Assembly: GCF_000691225.1 (NCBI RefSeq)
Contig: NZ_JMSZ01000007.1
Coordinates: forward strand, 1 to 64,000
DNA length: 64,000 bases
Source: Nitrincola lacisaponensis
GTDB lineage: Bacteria; Pseudomonadota; Gammaproteobacteria; Pseudomonadales; Balneatricaceae
Direction: 5' to 3'
In this document: one piece after another, positions 37,196-45,657 of the stretch
Layout: each line of letters starts with the position of its first letter
How positions within the stretch are numbered: position 1 is the stretch's first letter
The notes under the pieces: generated by a model
Database searches by the model: none
What the model saw: only the letters and a program-made list of their open reading frames with translations
Told to the model about the DNA's origin: nothing
Program-made: the position numbers and the translations under genes

Positions 37196-38584
37196 ATGCA
37201 TATACTTCACCACGGTGGTGCGACGGGTGTCACCGGTTCCTGCCATCAACTTGTCACTGATTCGGATGCCAGCCTGCTGATCGATTGTGGTCTGTTTCAG
37301 GGAGATGAGCAGACGCAGAATCTGTCTGTCGACTTTCCGATTGAGTCACTGAATGCCTTGATCTTGACCCATGTACATCTAGATCATGTGGGGCGTTTGC
37401 CCTGGTTGCTGGCGGCAGGCTATGACGGCCCGATCTATTGCAGCAAGCCGTCGGCAGCCTTATTGCCCCTGGTGCTTGAAGATGCCTTCCGACTGACCTT
37501 CAGCCGCGATGCAAAACGCCTGTCTGCCTATCTGGACCGGGTGTCCCGGCAACTCAGGCCGCTGGATTACAAGGTCTGGTATCCGTTATATCAGACCACC
37601 CAGCATCAGGTTCGGGTGAGGCTACAGCGGGCAGGGCATATTCTGGGGTCAGCCTATGTTGAAATCGATGTGTGTCATCAGCACACCCGAGCGTCCCGGC
37701 GCGTGGTGTTTTCCGGTGATCTCGGCGCGCGCTACACGCCACTGCTGCCTGCCCCCAAATCGCCTTATCGGGCCGACTGGCTGGTGCTGGAAAGCACCTA
37801 TGGCGATCGACAGCATACTGGCCGGTCGCAACGCAAAGCGCGGTTACGTGAAGCTATTCAGCGTGCACTGCGTAATCAGGGAACCGTGTTGATACCCGCA
37901 TTCAGTATGGGGCGTACTCAGGAACTGCTATATGAGCTGGAAGAGATTCTGCATACCTATGCAGACAAGCCTGTTCATGACGGGCTGGACTGGTCACAAC
38001 TGCCGGTGATACTGGATTCGCCGCTGGCCAGTAAAATCACTGAATGCTACCGCACCCTGCAACCCTGGTGGAACGAAGAAGCGCATCAGCGTTTGCGTCA
38101 GGGACGACGTCCGCTGGCATTTGAACAATTACTGAAGGTAGAAAGTCATGATGCTCATCTGCGCATGCTGCATCATCTTGCCAGTTCGGCACGTCCTGCC
38201 GTGGTCATTGCAGGCAGTGGTATGTGTCAGTCAGGTCGAATCGTCAATTATCTTAAACGCATGTTACCAGACCCGCGCCATGCGGTGTTGTTTGTCGGAT
38301 ACCAGGCATCGGGTACACCGGGACGTCATATTCAGCAGTATGGTCCTCAGGGCGGTTATGTTGATCTGGATGATGCACGTGTGGATATACGTGCACAGAT
38401 AGACACCCTGAGTGGTTACTCAGCTCATGCAGATCAACAGGGACTGGTGCAGTTTGTTAAAGGCATGCGGCATAAACCCCACACCCTGCATCTGGTGCAT
38501 GGTGAGGTGTCGGCACGTCAGGCATTGGCAGGGGCGCTGCGAGACCAGATTCCGGCCTTGAATGTGACCAAAATTGTCACCTGA
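37196..38584 (+). CDS. MBL-fold/beta-CASP metallo-hydrolase (RNA exonuclease-like)
   Basis: The 462-residue protein has the metallo-beta-lactamase core with LTHVHLDHVGRLP, VFSGDLGARYTPL, a beta-CASP domain (AFSMGRTQELLYELEE, ILDSPLASKIT, VVIAGSGMCQSGRIVNYLK), and a C-terminal SGYSAHADQQGL. This layout belongs to the CPSF73/YsmF-type nucleases acting on RNA or DNA ends. An AAAAGGA ribosome site precedes ATG 37196. A decayed relative lies at 7040-7685. Confidence 0.9.
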   Translation: MHILHHGGATGVTGSCHQLVTDSDASLLIDCGLFQGDEQTQNLSVDFPIESLNALILTHVHLDHVGRLPWLLAAGYDGPIYCSKPSAALLPLVLEDAFRLTFSRDAKRLSAYLDRVSRQLRPLDYKVWYPLYQTTQHQVRVRLQRAGHILGSAYVEIDVCHQHTRASRRVVFSGDLGARYTPLLPAPKSPYRADWLVLESTYGDRQHTGRSQRKARLREAIQRALRNQGTVLIPAFSMGRTQELLYELEEILHTYADKPVHDGLDWSQLPVILDSPLASKITECYRTLQPWWNEEAHQRLRQGRRPLAFEQLLKVESHDAHLRMLHHLASSARPAVVIAGSGMCQSGRIVNYLKRMLPDPRHAVLFVGYQASGTPGRHIQQYGPQGGYVDLDDARVDIRAQIDTLSGYSAHADQQGLVQFVKGMRHKPHTLHLVHGEVSARQALAGALRDQIPALNVTKIVT

Positions 38585-38706
38585 AGTGTCCGGTAGCGTC
38601 AGCTTTTAGCCTGGATGACAGAATTGGACATCTGGTCAATTAGTAAAACCCAATATAAATCAAGATCAATCAAGCGTTTGAAGGGTTTTTGACCTGCATC
38701 AGTACA

Positions 38707-38723
38707 TTGGCACGTGGAATGCA
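38707..38723 (+). promoter_or_regulatory. Sigma54 (RpoN) promoter of pilA
   Basis: TTGGCACGTGGAATGCA keeps the -24 GG and -12 GC exactly 10 bp apart and matches the TGGCACG-N4-TTGCA consensus except for one base. It lies 79 bp before the pilA ATG. In Pseudomonas and relatives pilA is transcribed by RpoN with the PilS/PilR two-component system, which is expected here too. Confidence 0.8.
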
Positions 38724-38801
38724 TATCATTGAGTAAAGCTACCTGACTCCACAAGGATCCGGAGCTTGAATACAACTGACTAACTCGCTGGAGTAAAGAC
38801 T

Positions 38802-39302
38802 ATGAAAAAGCAACAGGGTTTCACCCTTATTGAGTTGATGATCGTTGTCGCTATCATCGGTATCTTGGCTGCGATTGCGTTGCCGGCGTATCAGAACTAT
38901 ACGAACAGAGCTAAAATGTCAGAGGTCATTCTGGCAGCAAGTACGTGCCGAACCACTATTTCTGAGCATTATCAGACAGGTACTACTGCACCTACAGTTG
39001 GTGGTCAGTGGGGGTGTGAGTCAGCAAATCCTAGCACTCAGTATGTAGGCGCTGTCGCTACAACTCAAAATGGCGCTATTCGTGTAACGATTCAAAATAT
39101 TGGTACTGGGATTGATGGTGGATTCGTTTATCTTGAGCCTATGGCTAATGATACCACTGCTTTGGCAGCGGCAAGCGTTGGCCAGACAGTTGTGAATCGG
39201 TGGCGTTGTGGTGGTTCCAACGCAGCAGTGCTTCAAGCTTTGCCTGGGTCTTGCAGTCATAACTATTCTACTGCACCATCCGGAACATTTGCATCTAACT
39301 AA
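38802..39302 (+). CDS. pilA: Type IV pilin PilA
   Basis: The 166-residue prepilin has a six-residue leader ending in Gly, then Phe+1 and Glu+5 ([20 protein letters not shown]), and a hydrophobic N-terminal helix. Four Cys are at about 47, 68, 138 and 154; the last two would close the C-terminal D-region disulfide loop. The C-terminus reads [10 protein letters not shown]; Ser/Thr near the end are possible O-glycosylation sites for the downstream ligase, as with P. aeruginosa group I pilins. A sigma54 promoter precedes it and an intrinsic terminator follows. Confidence 0.95.
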   Translation: MKKQQGFTLIELMIVVAIIGILAAIALPAYQNYTNRAKMSEVILAASTCRTTISEHYQTGTTAPTVGGQWGCESANPSTQYVGAVATTQNGAIRVTIQNIGTGIDGGFVYLEPMANDTTALAAASVGQTVVNRWRCGGSNAAVLQALPGSCSHNYSTAPSGTFASN

Positions 39303-39304
39303 TC

Positions 39305-41083
39305 ATGTTGCATAACGTCAAGGCCCTGATTGTTTCAGGGCCTTTTTGTATAGTAAGAGATAAATTTAAAAGCCACTTTTCTGTTGATGGCTTTGTTGCT
39401 GCTGTGTTTTTTGTTTGTCTTAATGTATCTTCATTTTTATTCTACGAGAATATAGGATATGTTGGGATTTACATCCCGTTTAATTCTTTGATTTTATTCT
39501 CTGTTTTTGTTTTTTTTGCTGTTTTTGTTTTTTTTAGGCGTGCTGAAAATTTCTATTTTCCTGCTTTTTTTTGGATTATTTTAGTATCTTTATTTTTATA
39601 TGTTGCCCGTTTTTTTTTGGAAGATGGTGGTGGTTTATTAAGTTTTAATAGGTTTTGGTTTTTGCTTCTGGGCGTGTTTTTTTTTGTGGCGGTTTTTCAG
39701 CTTGATTTGAGTCTCCGTGGTAGATATTTTTTAGTTTTCTCATTGGTTTTTTTTATATTTTTGCACTCATGTGTTGCAATAGTTCAAGTGATTCCTGGTC
39801 AGTTTTTATATGGCTATGTGCCGCATTTGCAATTTCGTAACTCTCCTATAGGTATGTTTCAACAGGTAAATGTATTGGCTGTTTTGGTTGCCTGTGGTTG
39901 TGCTCTTGTTTTTTATTTGGCCGTAGATTCGATTTATATAAAATTGCCATTTTCCATAAGGTTTTTTTTGTGGCTTTGTGGTTTTGTTTTTGGCTTTGTT
40001 TTGCTTTTGTTGGGGTCAAGAATTGGATTTTTGGGATTCGCTTTAGTTGTTTTTTCTTCCTCTGTATATGCGTTTATATTTCCGGTTAGCCGTAAGATTG
40101 TTTTTTTTATGGCTGTGCTTATGTCGCTTGGTGGTGTATCTTCTTCATTGACTAGTGATGGTCTTTTTCGAGTTGTATCTAAAGTTGAAAATATAGCGAC
40201 GGGAAATGATGTTAGAATCAACCTATATAAAACAAGCTTTGATTTAGTTGGTGATGGTGTAATTTTAGGGCATGGTATTGGTTCTTTTCAGAGTGTTTTT
40301 CATGAAAAGGCAGCATACTTAAATAAAGAGGCGGAGGGTCACTTTAGTATAGGGCCTTCTACATATACCCATCCGCATAATGAGCTTCTTTATTGGTGGA
40401 TTGAGGGTGGTATTTTGTGGGGTTTTTCTTTTTTGTTGTTGATATTTTTTGTTTTGCTTGGTCTATTTCTTTCTGATTTTAAATCGTCTTTTTTTCTGTC
40501 TGTCTCCATTGTTTTGTTCTTGATTCATTTGATGGTTGAGCTTCCTTTTTATATTTCATATTATCATTATTTTTTGTTTTTATTTCTTGTTGCGCTTGTT
40601 TTTAAAAGTGGTGATTTTTTCGTGATTGACTTGGGTGATAAATTTCGGTTTTTTAATTCATTGTATTTTTTTAAGTTTATGTTTTTTTCTTTGTTTTTAA
40701 TGTTTATGTTTTTTTCTTTGGTTTTGTTTTCTTATAGCAAGAATTTATATGATAGCTCTATTGGTGATGGAGAATTTTGTGATAGTGAATATTTTTTGTA
40801 TAAGGCTTTTTACGAGTATCGTGATGTTTTTTGTATGGGGCGGAGGCTTAGCATCTCAATGGGGTCAGGTGATGTTTCTTTTGTTTTTGATTATATTGAG
40901 TGGGCTGAGAGTTATATTAAGGAAGTGCCGAGTATCGATGTTTATGCTTCATTAATTCGTGCTAATTACTATGTTGGCAATTTGGATGAGTCGGGGGATT
41001 ATTTAAATCATTTGATTTATTTGTATCCTGATAACCAGTATGTTCGTGCTTTTTATAAAAAGCATTACAGTTTTTATGAGTAG
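39305..41083 (+). CDS. Pilin O-oligosaccharyltransferase (PglL/TfpO-type, Wzy_C family)
   Basis: The 592-residue protein has about 10-12 membrane helices and the Wzy_C/PglL signature around residues 315-365 (GHGIGSFQSVFHEKA, THPHNELLYWWIEGG), with a C-terminal soluble tail. It would move lipid-linked O-antigen units from undecaprenyl diphosphate to the pilin in the periplasm. The ATG at 39305 lies before the pilA terminator, so the hairpin would be translated; a later non-ATG start cannot be excluded. Very T-rich codons reflect the membrane content and AT bias. Substrate may come from the 4-34 kb locus. Confidence 0.85.
   Translation: MLHNVKALIVSGPFCIVRDKFKSHFSVDGFVAAVFFVCLNVSSFLFYENIGYVGIYIPFNSLILFSVFVFFAVFVFFRRAENFYFPAFFWIILVSLFLYVARFFLEDGGGLLSFNRFWFLLLGVFFFVAVFQLDLSLRGRYFLVFSLVFFIFLHSCVAIVQVIPGQFLYGYVPHLQFRNSPIGMFQQVNVLAVLVACGCALVFYLAVDSIYIKLPFSIRFFLWLCGFVFGFVLLLLGSRIGFLGFALVVFSSSVYAFIFPVSRKIVFFMAVLMSLGGVSSSLTSDGLFRVVSKVENIATGNDVRINLYKTSFDLVGDGVILGHGIGSFQSVFHEKAAYLNKEAEGHFSIGPSTYTHPHNELLYWWIEGGILWGFSFLLLIFFVLLGLFLSDFKSSFFLSVSIVLFLIHLMVELPFYISYYHYFLFLFLVALVFKSGDFFVIDLGDKFRFFNSLYFFKFMFFSLFLMFMFFSLVLFSYSKNLYDSSIGDGEFCDSEYFLYKAFYEYRDVFCMGRRLSISMGSGDVSFVFDYIEWAESYIKEVPSIDVYASLIRANYYVGNLDESGDYLNHLIYLYPDNQYVRAFYKKHYSFYE
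39320..39347 (+). terminator. Rho-independent terminator after pilA
   Basis: AAGGCCCTGA and TTCAGGGCC form a 9-bp GC-rich stem with a four-base loop followed by TTTTT. It lies 18 bp after the pilA stop and inside the first codons of the ligase frame, so the ligase depends on read-through, which would keep it far less expressed than the pilin. Confidence 0.9.
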
Positions 41084-41204
41084 TTTTTTGTTCTACGTAA
41101 GACATAGTCCAGCTATATACTGATATTTTAACCCCTCTACACCTATTGCCCATTTCTCGATAAGATAGTCAGAGCGCCCATCCCTCAACGGACTGTCATA
41201 CACT

Positions 41205-42494
41205 ATGAATCTGATCTTCCTCGGTATCGTTCTGATCGCTGTTATGGTCGCCGGTGTGCGTCAGTGGATGCATACGCCCCAGGAGGGTGTTGCCGCCCCG
41301 ATGGAGGTGTTGTCTTCCGGTATGATCAGTTCTGCACAGGGAGCGGTAGAGCTGGCGCTGGGGTTGGTGGGTGTGATGACGCTGTTTCTGGGCTTGATGA
41401 AAGTGGCAGAAGCGGGTGGGTTACTGACAATTATTGCGCGTTTGATTCGTCCACTGATGGTGCGTTTGTTTCCTGATGTGCCGCCTGATCATCCGGCCAT
41501 GGGTGCCATGATTTTGAATATGTCCGCGAATGCGCTGGGGCTGGGAAATGCGGCCACGCCTTTCGGTATCCGTGCCATGCAGGAGCTGGACAAGTTGAAT
41601 CCTCAACCGGGTACCGCTACCAATTCCATGGCGTTGTTCCTGGCAATTAATACGTCCAGTATCACACTCCTGCCTACCGGCGTGATTGCTATTCGCGCAG
41701 CTGCTGGATCTGCAGACCCGGCGGGTATTTTGCCAACCACTCTGTTTGCCACCATTTGTGCCACAATTGCTGCGATCTGTGCGGCCACACTCTATCGGCG
41801 CTGGTTCCCGGTCCGTCCCGATCCTTCTGCGCTCAATATGGAGCGCCCCTGGGTGACAGACGCGGCGGATACCTCACCGGTACAGGACAGTGGTGCCTAT
41901 CCATTTTGGGTATCGGTGACCGCTTTAGTACTGATCGTCTCCATGATTCCGTTAATGGTGCTCTATGGGCAATCGGTGTCTCCCTGGATTATGCCGATGC
42001 TGATGCTGGGCTTCCTGCTGTTTGGCGCACTGCGCGGGGTGCGGATTTATGAAGTGTTTGTCGAGGGTGCCAAAGAAGGCTTTCAGGTTGCGTTGCGGAT
42101 CATTCCCTACTTGGTGGCGATCCTGGTAGCGGTGGGAATGTTCCGTGCCAGTGGCGCAATGGAAATGATGGTGTCGGCCATCGGTGGCTTTACCTCCCGT
42201 TTTGGCCTGCCACCCGAGGCGCTACCCATGGCGCTATTGCGTCCGCTATCCGGATCGGGGGCTTATGGTGTGATGGCGTCTGTCATCAATGATCCGGCGA
42301 TTGGTCCTGACAGCTATATCGGTTATCTGGTGACGACCCTGCAGGGATCGACCGAAACCACCTTCTATGTACTGGCGGTGTATTTCGGTGCGATTCAGGT
42401 GCGCCGTTTGCGCCATACACTGGCCGCTGCGCTGACCGCCGATGTAGTGGCGGTAATTGCGGCGGTTGCGGTGTGCAGTTATCTGTTTTTGTAA
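41205..42494 (+). CDS. Fused SpmA/SpmB-type nucleoside-recognition (Gate) domain membrane protein
   Basis: The 429-residue protein has two Gate-domain halves. The SpmA-like half shows LMKVAEAGGLL, GAMILNMSANALGLGNAATPFG and ITLLPTGVIAIRAAAG. The SpmB-like half (about 230-429) shows LRPLSGSGAYGVM and GSTETTFYVLAVYFG. About 9-10 membrane helices. Bacterial homologues are annotated as spore maturation or nucleoside-recognition proteins but occur in non-sporulating Proteobacteria; function is not known. Its 3' end recurs twice downstream as relics (49443-49522, 54593-54672). Confidence 0.88.
   Translation: MNLIFLGIVLIAVMVAGVRQWMHTPQEGVAAPMEVLSSGMISSAQGAVELALGLVGVMTLFLGLMKVAEAGGLLTIIARLIRPLMVRLFPDVPPDHPAMGAMILNMSANALGLGNAATPFGIRAMQELDKLNPQPGTATNSMALFLAINTSSITLLPTGVIAIRAAAGSADPAGILPTTLFATICATIAAICAATLYRRWFPVRPDPSALNMERPWVTDAADTSPVQDSGAYPFWVSVTALVLIVSMIPLMVLYGQSVSPWIMPMLMLGFLLFGALRGVRIYEVFVEGAKEGFQVALRIIPYLVAILVAVGMFRASGAMEMMVSAIGGFTSRFGLPPEALPMALLRPLSGSGAYGVMASVINDPAIGPDSYIGYLVTTLQGSTETTFYVLAVYFGAIQVRRLRHTLAAALTADVVAVIAAVAVCSYLFL
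42415..42494 (+). repeat. spmAB 3'-end direct repeat, copy A
   Basis: The last 80 bp of the intact gene, ending in TAA. Copies B and C match it at 73 and 72 of 80 positions, respectively, in the same direction. Confidence 0.9.
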
Positions 42495-42541
42495 TCGTAA
42501 TATGGTATTAATAGGGGCTAATACTTGTTAAAGCAGTTGTT

Positions 42542-43489
42542 ATGTCCGAGATAAAAAGAAAAATTGATTCAGCACATGTTGCGATTCTGATGTGCACCTG
42601 CAATGGCGAACGTTTCCTGCAAAATCAGTTGGATTCGATTGCAGCACAAACGCATACCAATTGGTCTTTGTGGATCTCTGATGATGGTTCGCGTGATACC
42701 ACCCTATCTATTGCATCCGGTTTTCAGCAGCAATGCGAACTAGGACAGGTGCATTTGCTGTCAGGTCCTGAGGCTGGATTTGCACTGAACTTTTTACATC
42801 TGGTTGCCAATGAAACGGTTGATGCAGTTTTTTATGCCTTTTCCGATCAGGATGATGTCTGGCATAAAGATAAACTGGCCCGCGCATTGAACAGGCTGGA
42901 TTCTGTCCCTGAACATATTCCGGCACTTTACTGCGCACGTACCCGCTTGGTGAACGCCAAGGGGGAGTTTATCGGTTTGTCACCTTTGTTCAGTAAACCT
43001 CCTGGCTTTGCCAATGCACTGATGCAGAATATCGGAGGCGGTAATACTATGGTGTTCAATCGTGCTGCCCGAGACCTGTTGAAAGCGGTGGGTTTGCGAG
43101 CTGATGTTGTGACACATGACTGGTTAGCATACATTTTGGTGAGTGGAGCAGGTGGTCATGTTGTGTATGATGCTGAGCCCTGCCTTAATTATCGCCAGCA
43201 TGATGGAAATCTGGTGGGAATGAATGCAACTTGGGCTGCCCGTATCAAGCGCATTCGTATGTTATGGCAGGGGCGCTTTCGGCAATGGAATGACGCCCAT
43301 ATGCGCGTGTTGTCTTTACATGCGCATCGACTGACCGATGAAAACCGTGCGTTACTTGAGGAGTTTGCCCGGGCTCGAAACCAGCAGTTGTTACCGCGCT
43401 TAATCCGGCTGAAGAAATCTGGCATTTATCGACAGACGTTGCTGGGTAATCTTGGGTTAATTGTCGCTGCGGTGTTTAAGCGCTTATGA
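42542..43489 (+). CDS. Family 2 glycosyltransferase, rhamnosyltransferase-like
   Basis: The 315-residue GT-A protein has ILMCTCNGERFLQNQLDSI, ISDDGSRDTT, a metal motif in FSDQDDVWHKDKL, and a GGGNTMVFN insert region with HDWLAYILVSG. This pattern is typical of RfbF/RgpF-like transferases, often rhamnosyltransferases. It is the first gene of an ABC-transporter-dependent polysaccharide module located right after spmAB. Donor specificity is not proven. Confidence 0.85.
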   Translation: MSEIKRKIDSAHVAILMCTCNGERFLQNQLDSIAAQTHTNWSLWISDDGSRDTTLSIASGFQQQCELGQVHLLSGPEAGFALNFLHLVANETVDAVFYAFSDQDDVWHKDKLARALNRLDSVPEHIPALYCARTRLVNAKGEFIGLSPLFSKPPGFANALMQNIGGGNTMVFNRAARDLLKAVGLRADVVTHDWLAYILVSGAGGHVVYDAEPCLNYRQHDGNLVGMNATWAARIKRIRMLWQGRFRQWNDAHMRVLSLHAHRLTDENRALLEEFARARNQQLLPRLIRLKKSGIYRQTLLGNLGLIVAAVFKRL

Positions 43490-43514
43490 GCTGCTAGCTA
43501 TGGAGAGTCGCTGA

Positions 43515-44333
43515 GTGCAAATCTTTTCTGTTCATCCTCGTGCGATGCTGCTGAGCATCTGGCAGCATCGCGAGTTGATCAAGGTCTCAACACGACGTGA
43601 AGTGCTTGGCCGCTATCGCGGTTCTATGGCCGGGTTGTTGTGGTCATTTATTACACCTGTCTTTATGTTGTTAATCTTTACGTTCGTATTCAGTGTGGTA
43701 TTCAGTGCTCGCTGGGGAAGTGGCGGTGAGTCAAAAACCCAGTTTGCGTTGTTATTATTCGTGGGCCTGATTCAGTTCAATCTTTTTGCCGAGTGTGTAA
43801 ATCGTGCCCCAGGTATCATTTCTGCCAATGTGAACTATGTCAAAAAAGTGATTTTTCCACTGGAGATACTTCCGGTGGTAGCGCTGCTCTCGGCGTTGTT
43901 TCATGCATCGGTCAGTCTGCTGGTGTGGATATTGGCCTATCTGTTTTTTGAAGGCTTGCCGAGCATCACGCTCCTTTGGCTACCTTTGGTGATGTTTCCT
44001 TATGTACTGTTGTTGTTAGGTTTGCTATGGATGTTGTCCTCTTTAGGCGTTTACCTGCGTGATATCGTGCAACTGGTTGGCGTTATGACTACAGCTTTGA
44101 TGTTCTTGAGTCCGGTGTTTTATCCAGTAACCGCATTGCCTGAGCAGTATCAATTCCTGTTTTACTTGAATCCACTGACCCCGGTGATTGAACAAAGCAG
44201 GCTGGTGCTGTTTTATGGCCAGTCGCCAGTGGTGTCCATTTTAATGCTCTACTGGGGTGTTGGGTTAGTTGTTGCCTGGCTTGGTTTTGCCTGGTTTCAG
44301 AAAACACGAAAGGGATTTGCAGATGTCCTCTGA
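43515..44333 (+). CDS. wzm: Polysaccharide ABC transporter permease (Wzm)
   Basis: The 272-residue protein has six membrane helices and the ABC-2 pattern (LIKVSTRREVLGRYRGSMAGLLWSF near the N-terminus, SLGVYLRDIVQLVGVM near 180). It exports undecaprenyl-linked polymer together with Wzt. GTG start at 43515. Its last 11 bp overlap the Wzt gene. Confidence 0.92.
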   Translation: MQIFSVHPRAMLLSIWQHRELIKVSTRREVLGRYRGSMAGLLWSFITPVFMLLIFTFVFSVVFSARWGSGGESKTQFALLLFVGLIQFNLFAECVNRAPGIISANVNYVKKVIFPLEILPVVALLSALFHASVSLLVWILAYLFFEGLPSITLLWLPLVMFPYVLLLLGLLWMLSSLGVYLRDIVQLVGVMTTALMFLSPVFYPVTALPEQYQFLFYLNPLTPVIEQSRLVLFYGQSPVVSILMLYWGVGLVVAWLGFAWFQKTRKGFADVL

Positions 44334-45657
44334 TGAAGTGATTCGGGTAGAGGGGCTATCCAAGTGTTATGCGTTGTATGAGCGGCCCTATCATCGATTG
44401 AAGCAGTTTGTGCTACCGCGTGTTCAGCGCATGGCAGGCAGAAAACCCGGTTGCTACTATCGGGAGTTCTGGGCACTCAGGGACGTCAGTTTTTCGATCA
44501 GAAAGGGGGAGGCGCTGGCCATTATTGGCCGTAACGGCAGTGGCAAGTCAACCTTGTTGCAGTTGATTTGCGGTACGCTCAATCCTTCGCTTGGGCTGTT
44601 GCATACTCAGGGGCGTATTGCAGCACTGTTAGAGCTGGGATCTGGCTTTAATCCCGAGTTTACTGGCCGTGAAAATGTCTACCTGAATGCCAGCATTCTG
44701 GGGCTTAGCAAAGCTCAGATTGATGAGCGGTTTGATAAAATTCGGTCTTTTGCTGACATCGGTGAGTTTATTGACCAGCCGGTAAAGTGCTATTCCAGTG
44801 GCATGATGTTGCGGCTTGCCTTTGCGGTGATAGCCCATGTAGATGCGGATATTCTGGTGATTGATGAGGCCCTGGCTGTAGGGGATGCTGTTTTTACTCA
44901 GAAGTGTATGCGATTTATCAGGCGCTTCAGGTCGACAGGTACATTGGTATTCGTTAGTCATGAGATGGGATCTGTTTTGAATCTGTGTGACAGGGCGTTG
45001 TGGTTGCATGAAGGTCGGTTGCAGCAGATAGGTGATGCCAAAACCATTGCAGAACAGTATCTGCACTTTACTCAGCAATTAATCTATAGCGATGAAGTTG
45101 AGTTGCAACAGACTTCTGTAAAGCCTGTCACTGAGATATCCCCTCAGCCTTCACAGCCGGTTGATTATGGCAGTGAGTTTTATGTAGACGATAATCTGAG
45201 CGATGCGAATGGCTGGAAAACCGGTGCCGGAGAAATTCTGTCAGTGGAGTTTGAAAATCTGTCAGCGCCTGGCGCTGTCCTGCAGGGTGGAGAAACCGTT
45301 CGTTTACGCATCCGTGCTGTGGCGCATCAGTCGATGGAGGCACCAATACTGGGATTTGTGGTACGCGATCGCTTGGGACAGGATTTGTTTGGAGAAAATA
45401 CACTGATCCACTCTGCAGAGTCCCCCCTTTCTGTATCGGCCCATAGTCTGTTCGAGAGTGGTTTTGAGTTTGTTTTACCGATGTTGCCGAATGGCCAGTA
45501 TTCGGTGATGGCCTCTCTGGCAGATGGGGATCTGTACCAGCATATTCAACATCATTTGTTACATGACGCACTGATTCTGACGGTATCATCCAGCAAGGTC
45601 CGTTGGGGGCTGGTAGGTGTTCGTTTTCATCGTGTTTTTTTAAGAGAGACTCAATGA
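44323..45657 (+). CDS. wzt: Polysaccharide ABC transporter ATP-binding protein with Wzt C-terminal domain
   Basis: The 444-residue protein has Walker A IIGRNGSGKSTLL, signature YSSGMMLRLAFAV and Walker B ILVIDEAL in the N-terminal ATPase (about 1-250). A beta-sandwich extension (about 290-444) matches Wzt_C. In E. coli O8/O9a the C-terminal domain binds the modified non-reducing end of the finished chain. The adjacent protein carries two methyltransferase domains, which fits chain-end methylation as the signal. ATG 44323 is chosen because it is coupled with wzm; the open frame extends to 44269. Confidence 0.93.
   Translation: MSSDEVIRVEGLSKCYALYERPYHRLKQFVLPRVQRMAGRKPGCYYREFWALRDVSFSIRKGEALAIIGRNGSGKSTLLQLICGTLNPSLGLLHTQGRIAALLELGSGFNPEFTGRENVYLNASILGLSKAQIDERFDKIRSFADIGEFIDQPVKCYSSGMMLRLAFAVIAHVDADILVIDEALAVGDAVFTQKCMRFIRRFRSTGTLVFVSHEMGSVLNLCDRALWLHEGRLQQIGDAKTIAEQYLHFTQQLIYSDEVELQQTSVKPVTEISPQPSQPVDYGSEFYVDDNLSDANGWKTGAGEILSVEFENLSAPGAVLQGGETVRLRIRAVAHQSMEAPILGFVVRDRLGQDLFGENTLIHSAESPLSVSAHSLFESGFEFVLPMLPNGQYSVMASLADGDLYQHIQHHLLHDALILTVSSSKVRWGLVGVRFHRVFLRETQ

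Noticed and set aside
38589-38599. Second ops-like sequence TCCGGTAGCGT after the MBL gene
   Set aside because: It has a good GGTAGCGT core but lies upstream of the sigma54 pilA promoter, has no JUMPstart dyad, and would only be transcribed by read-through from the MBL gene.
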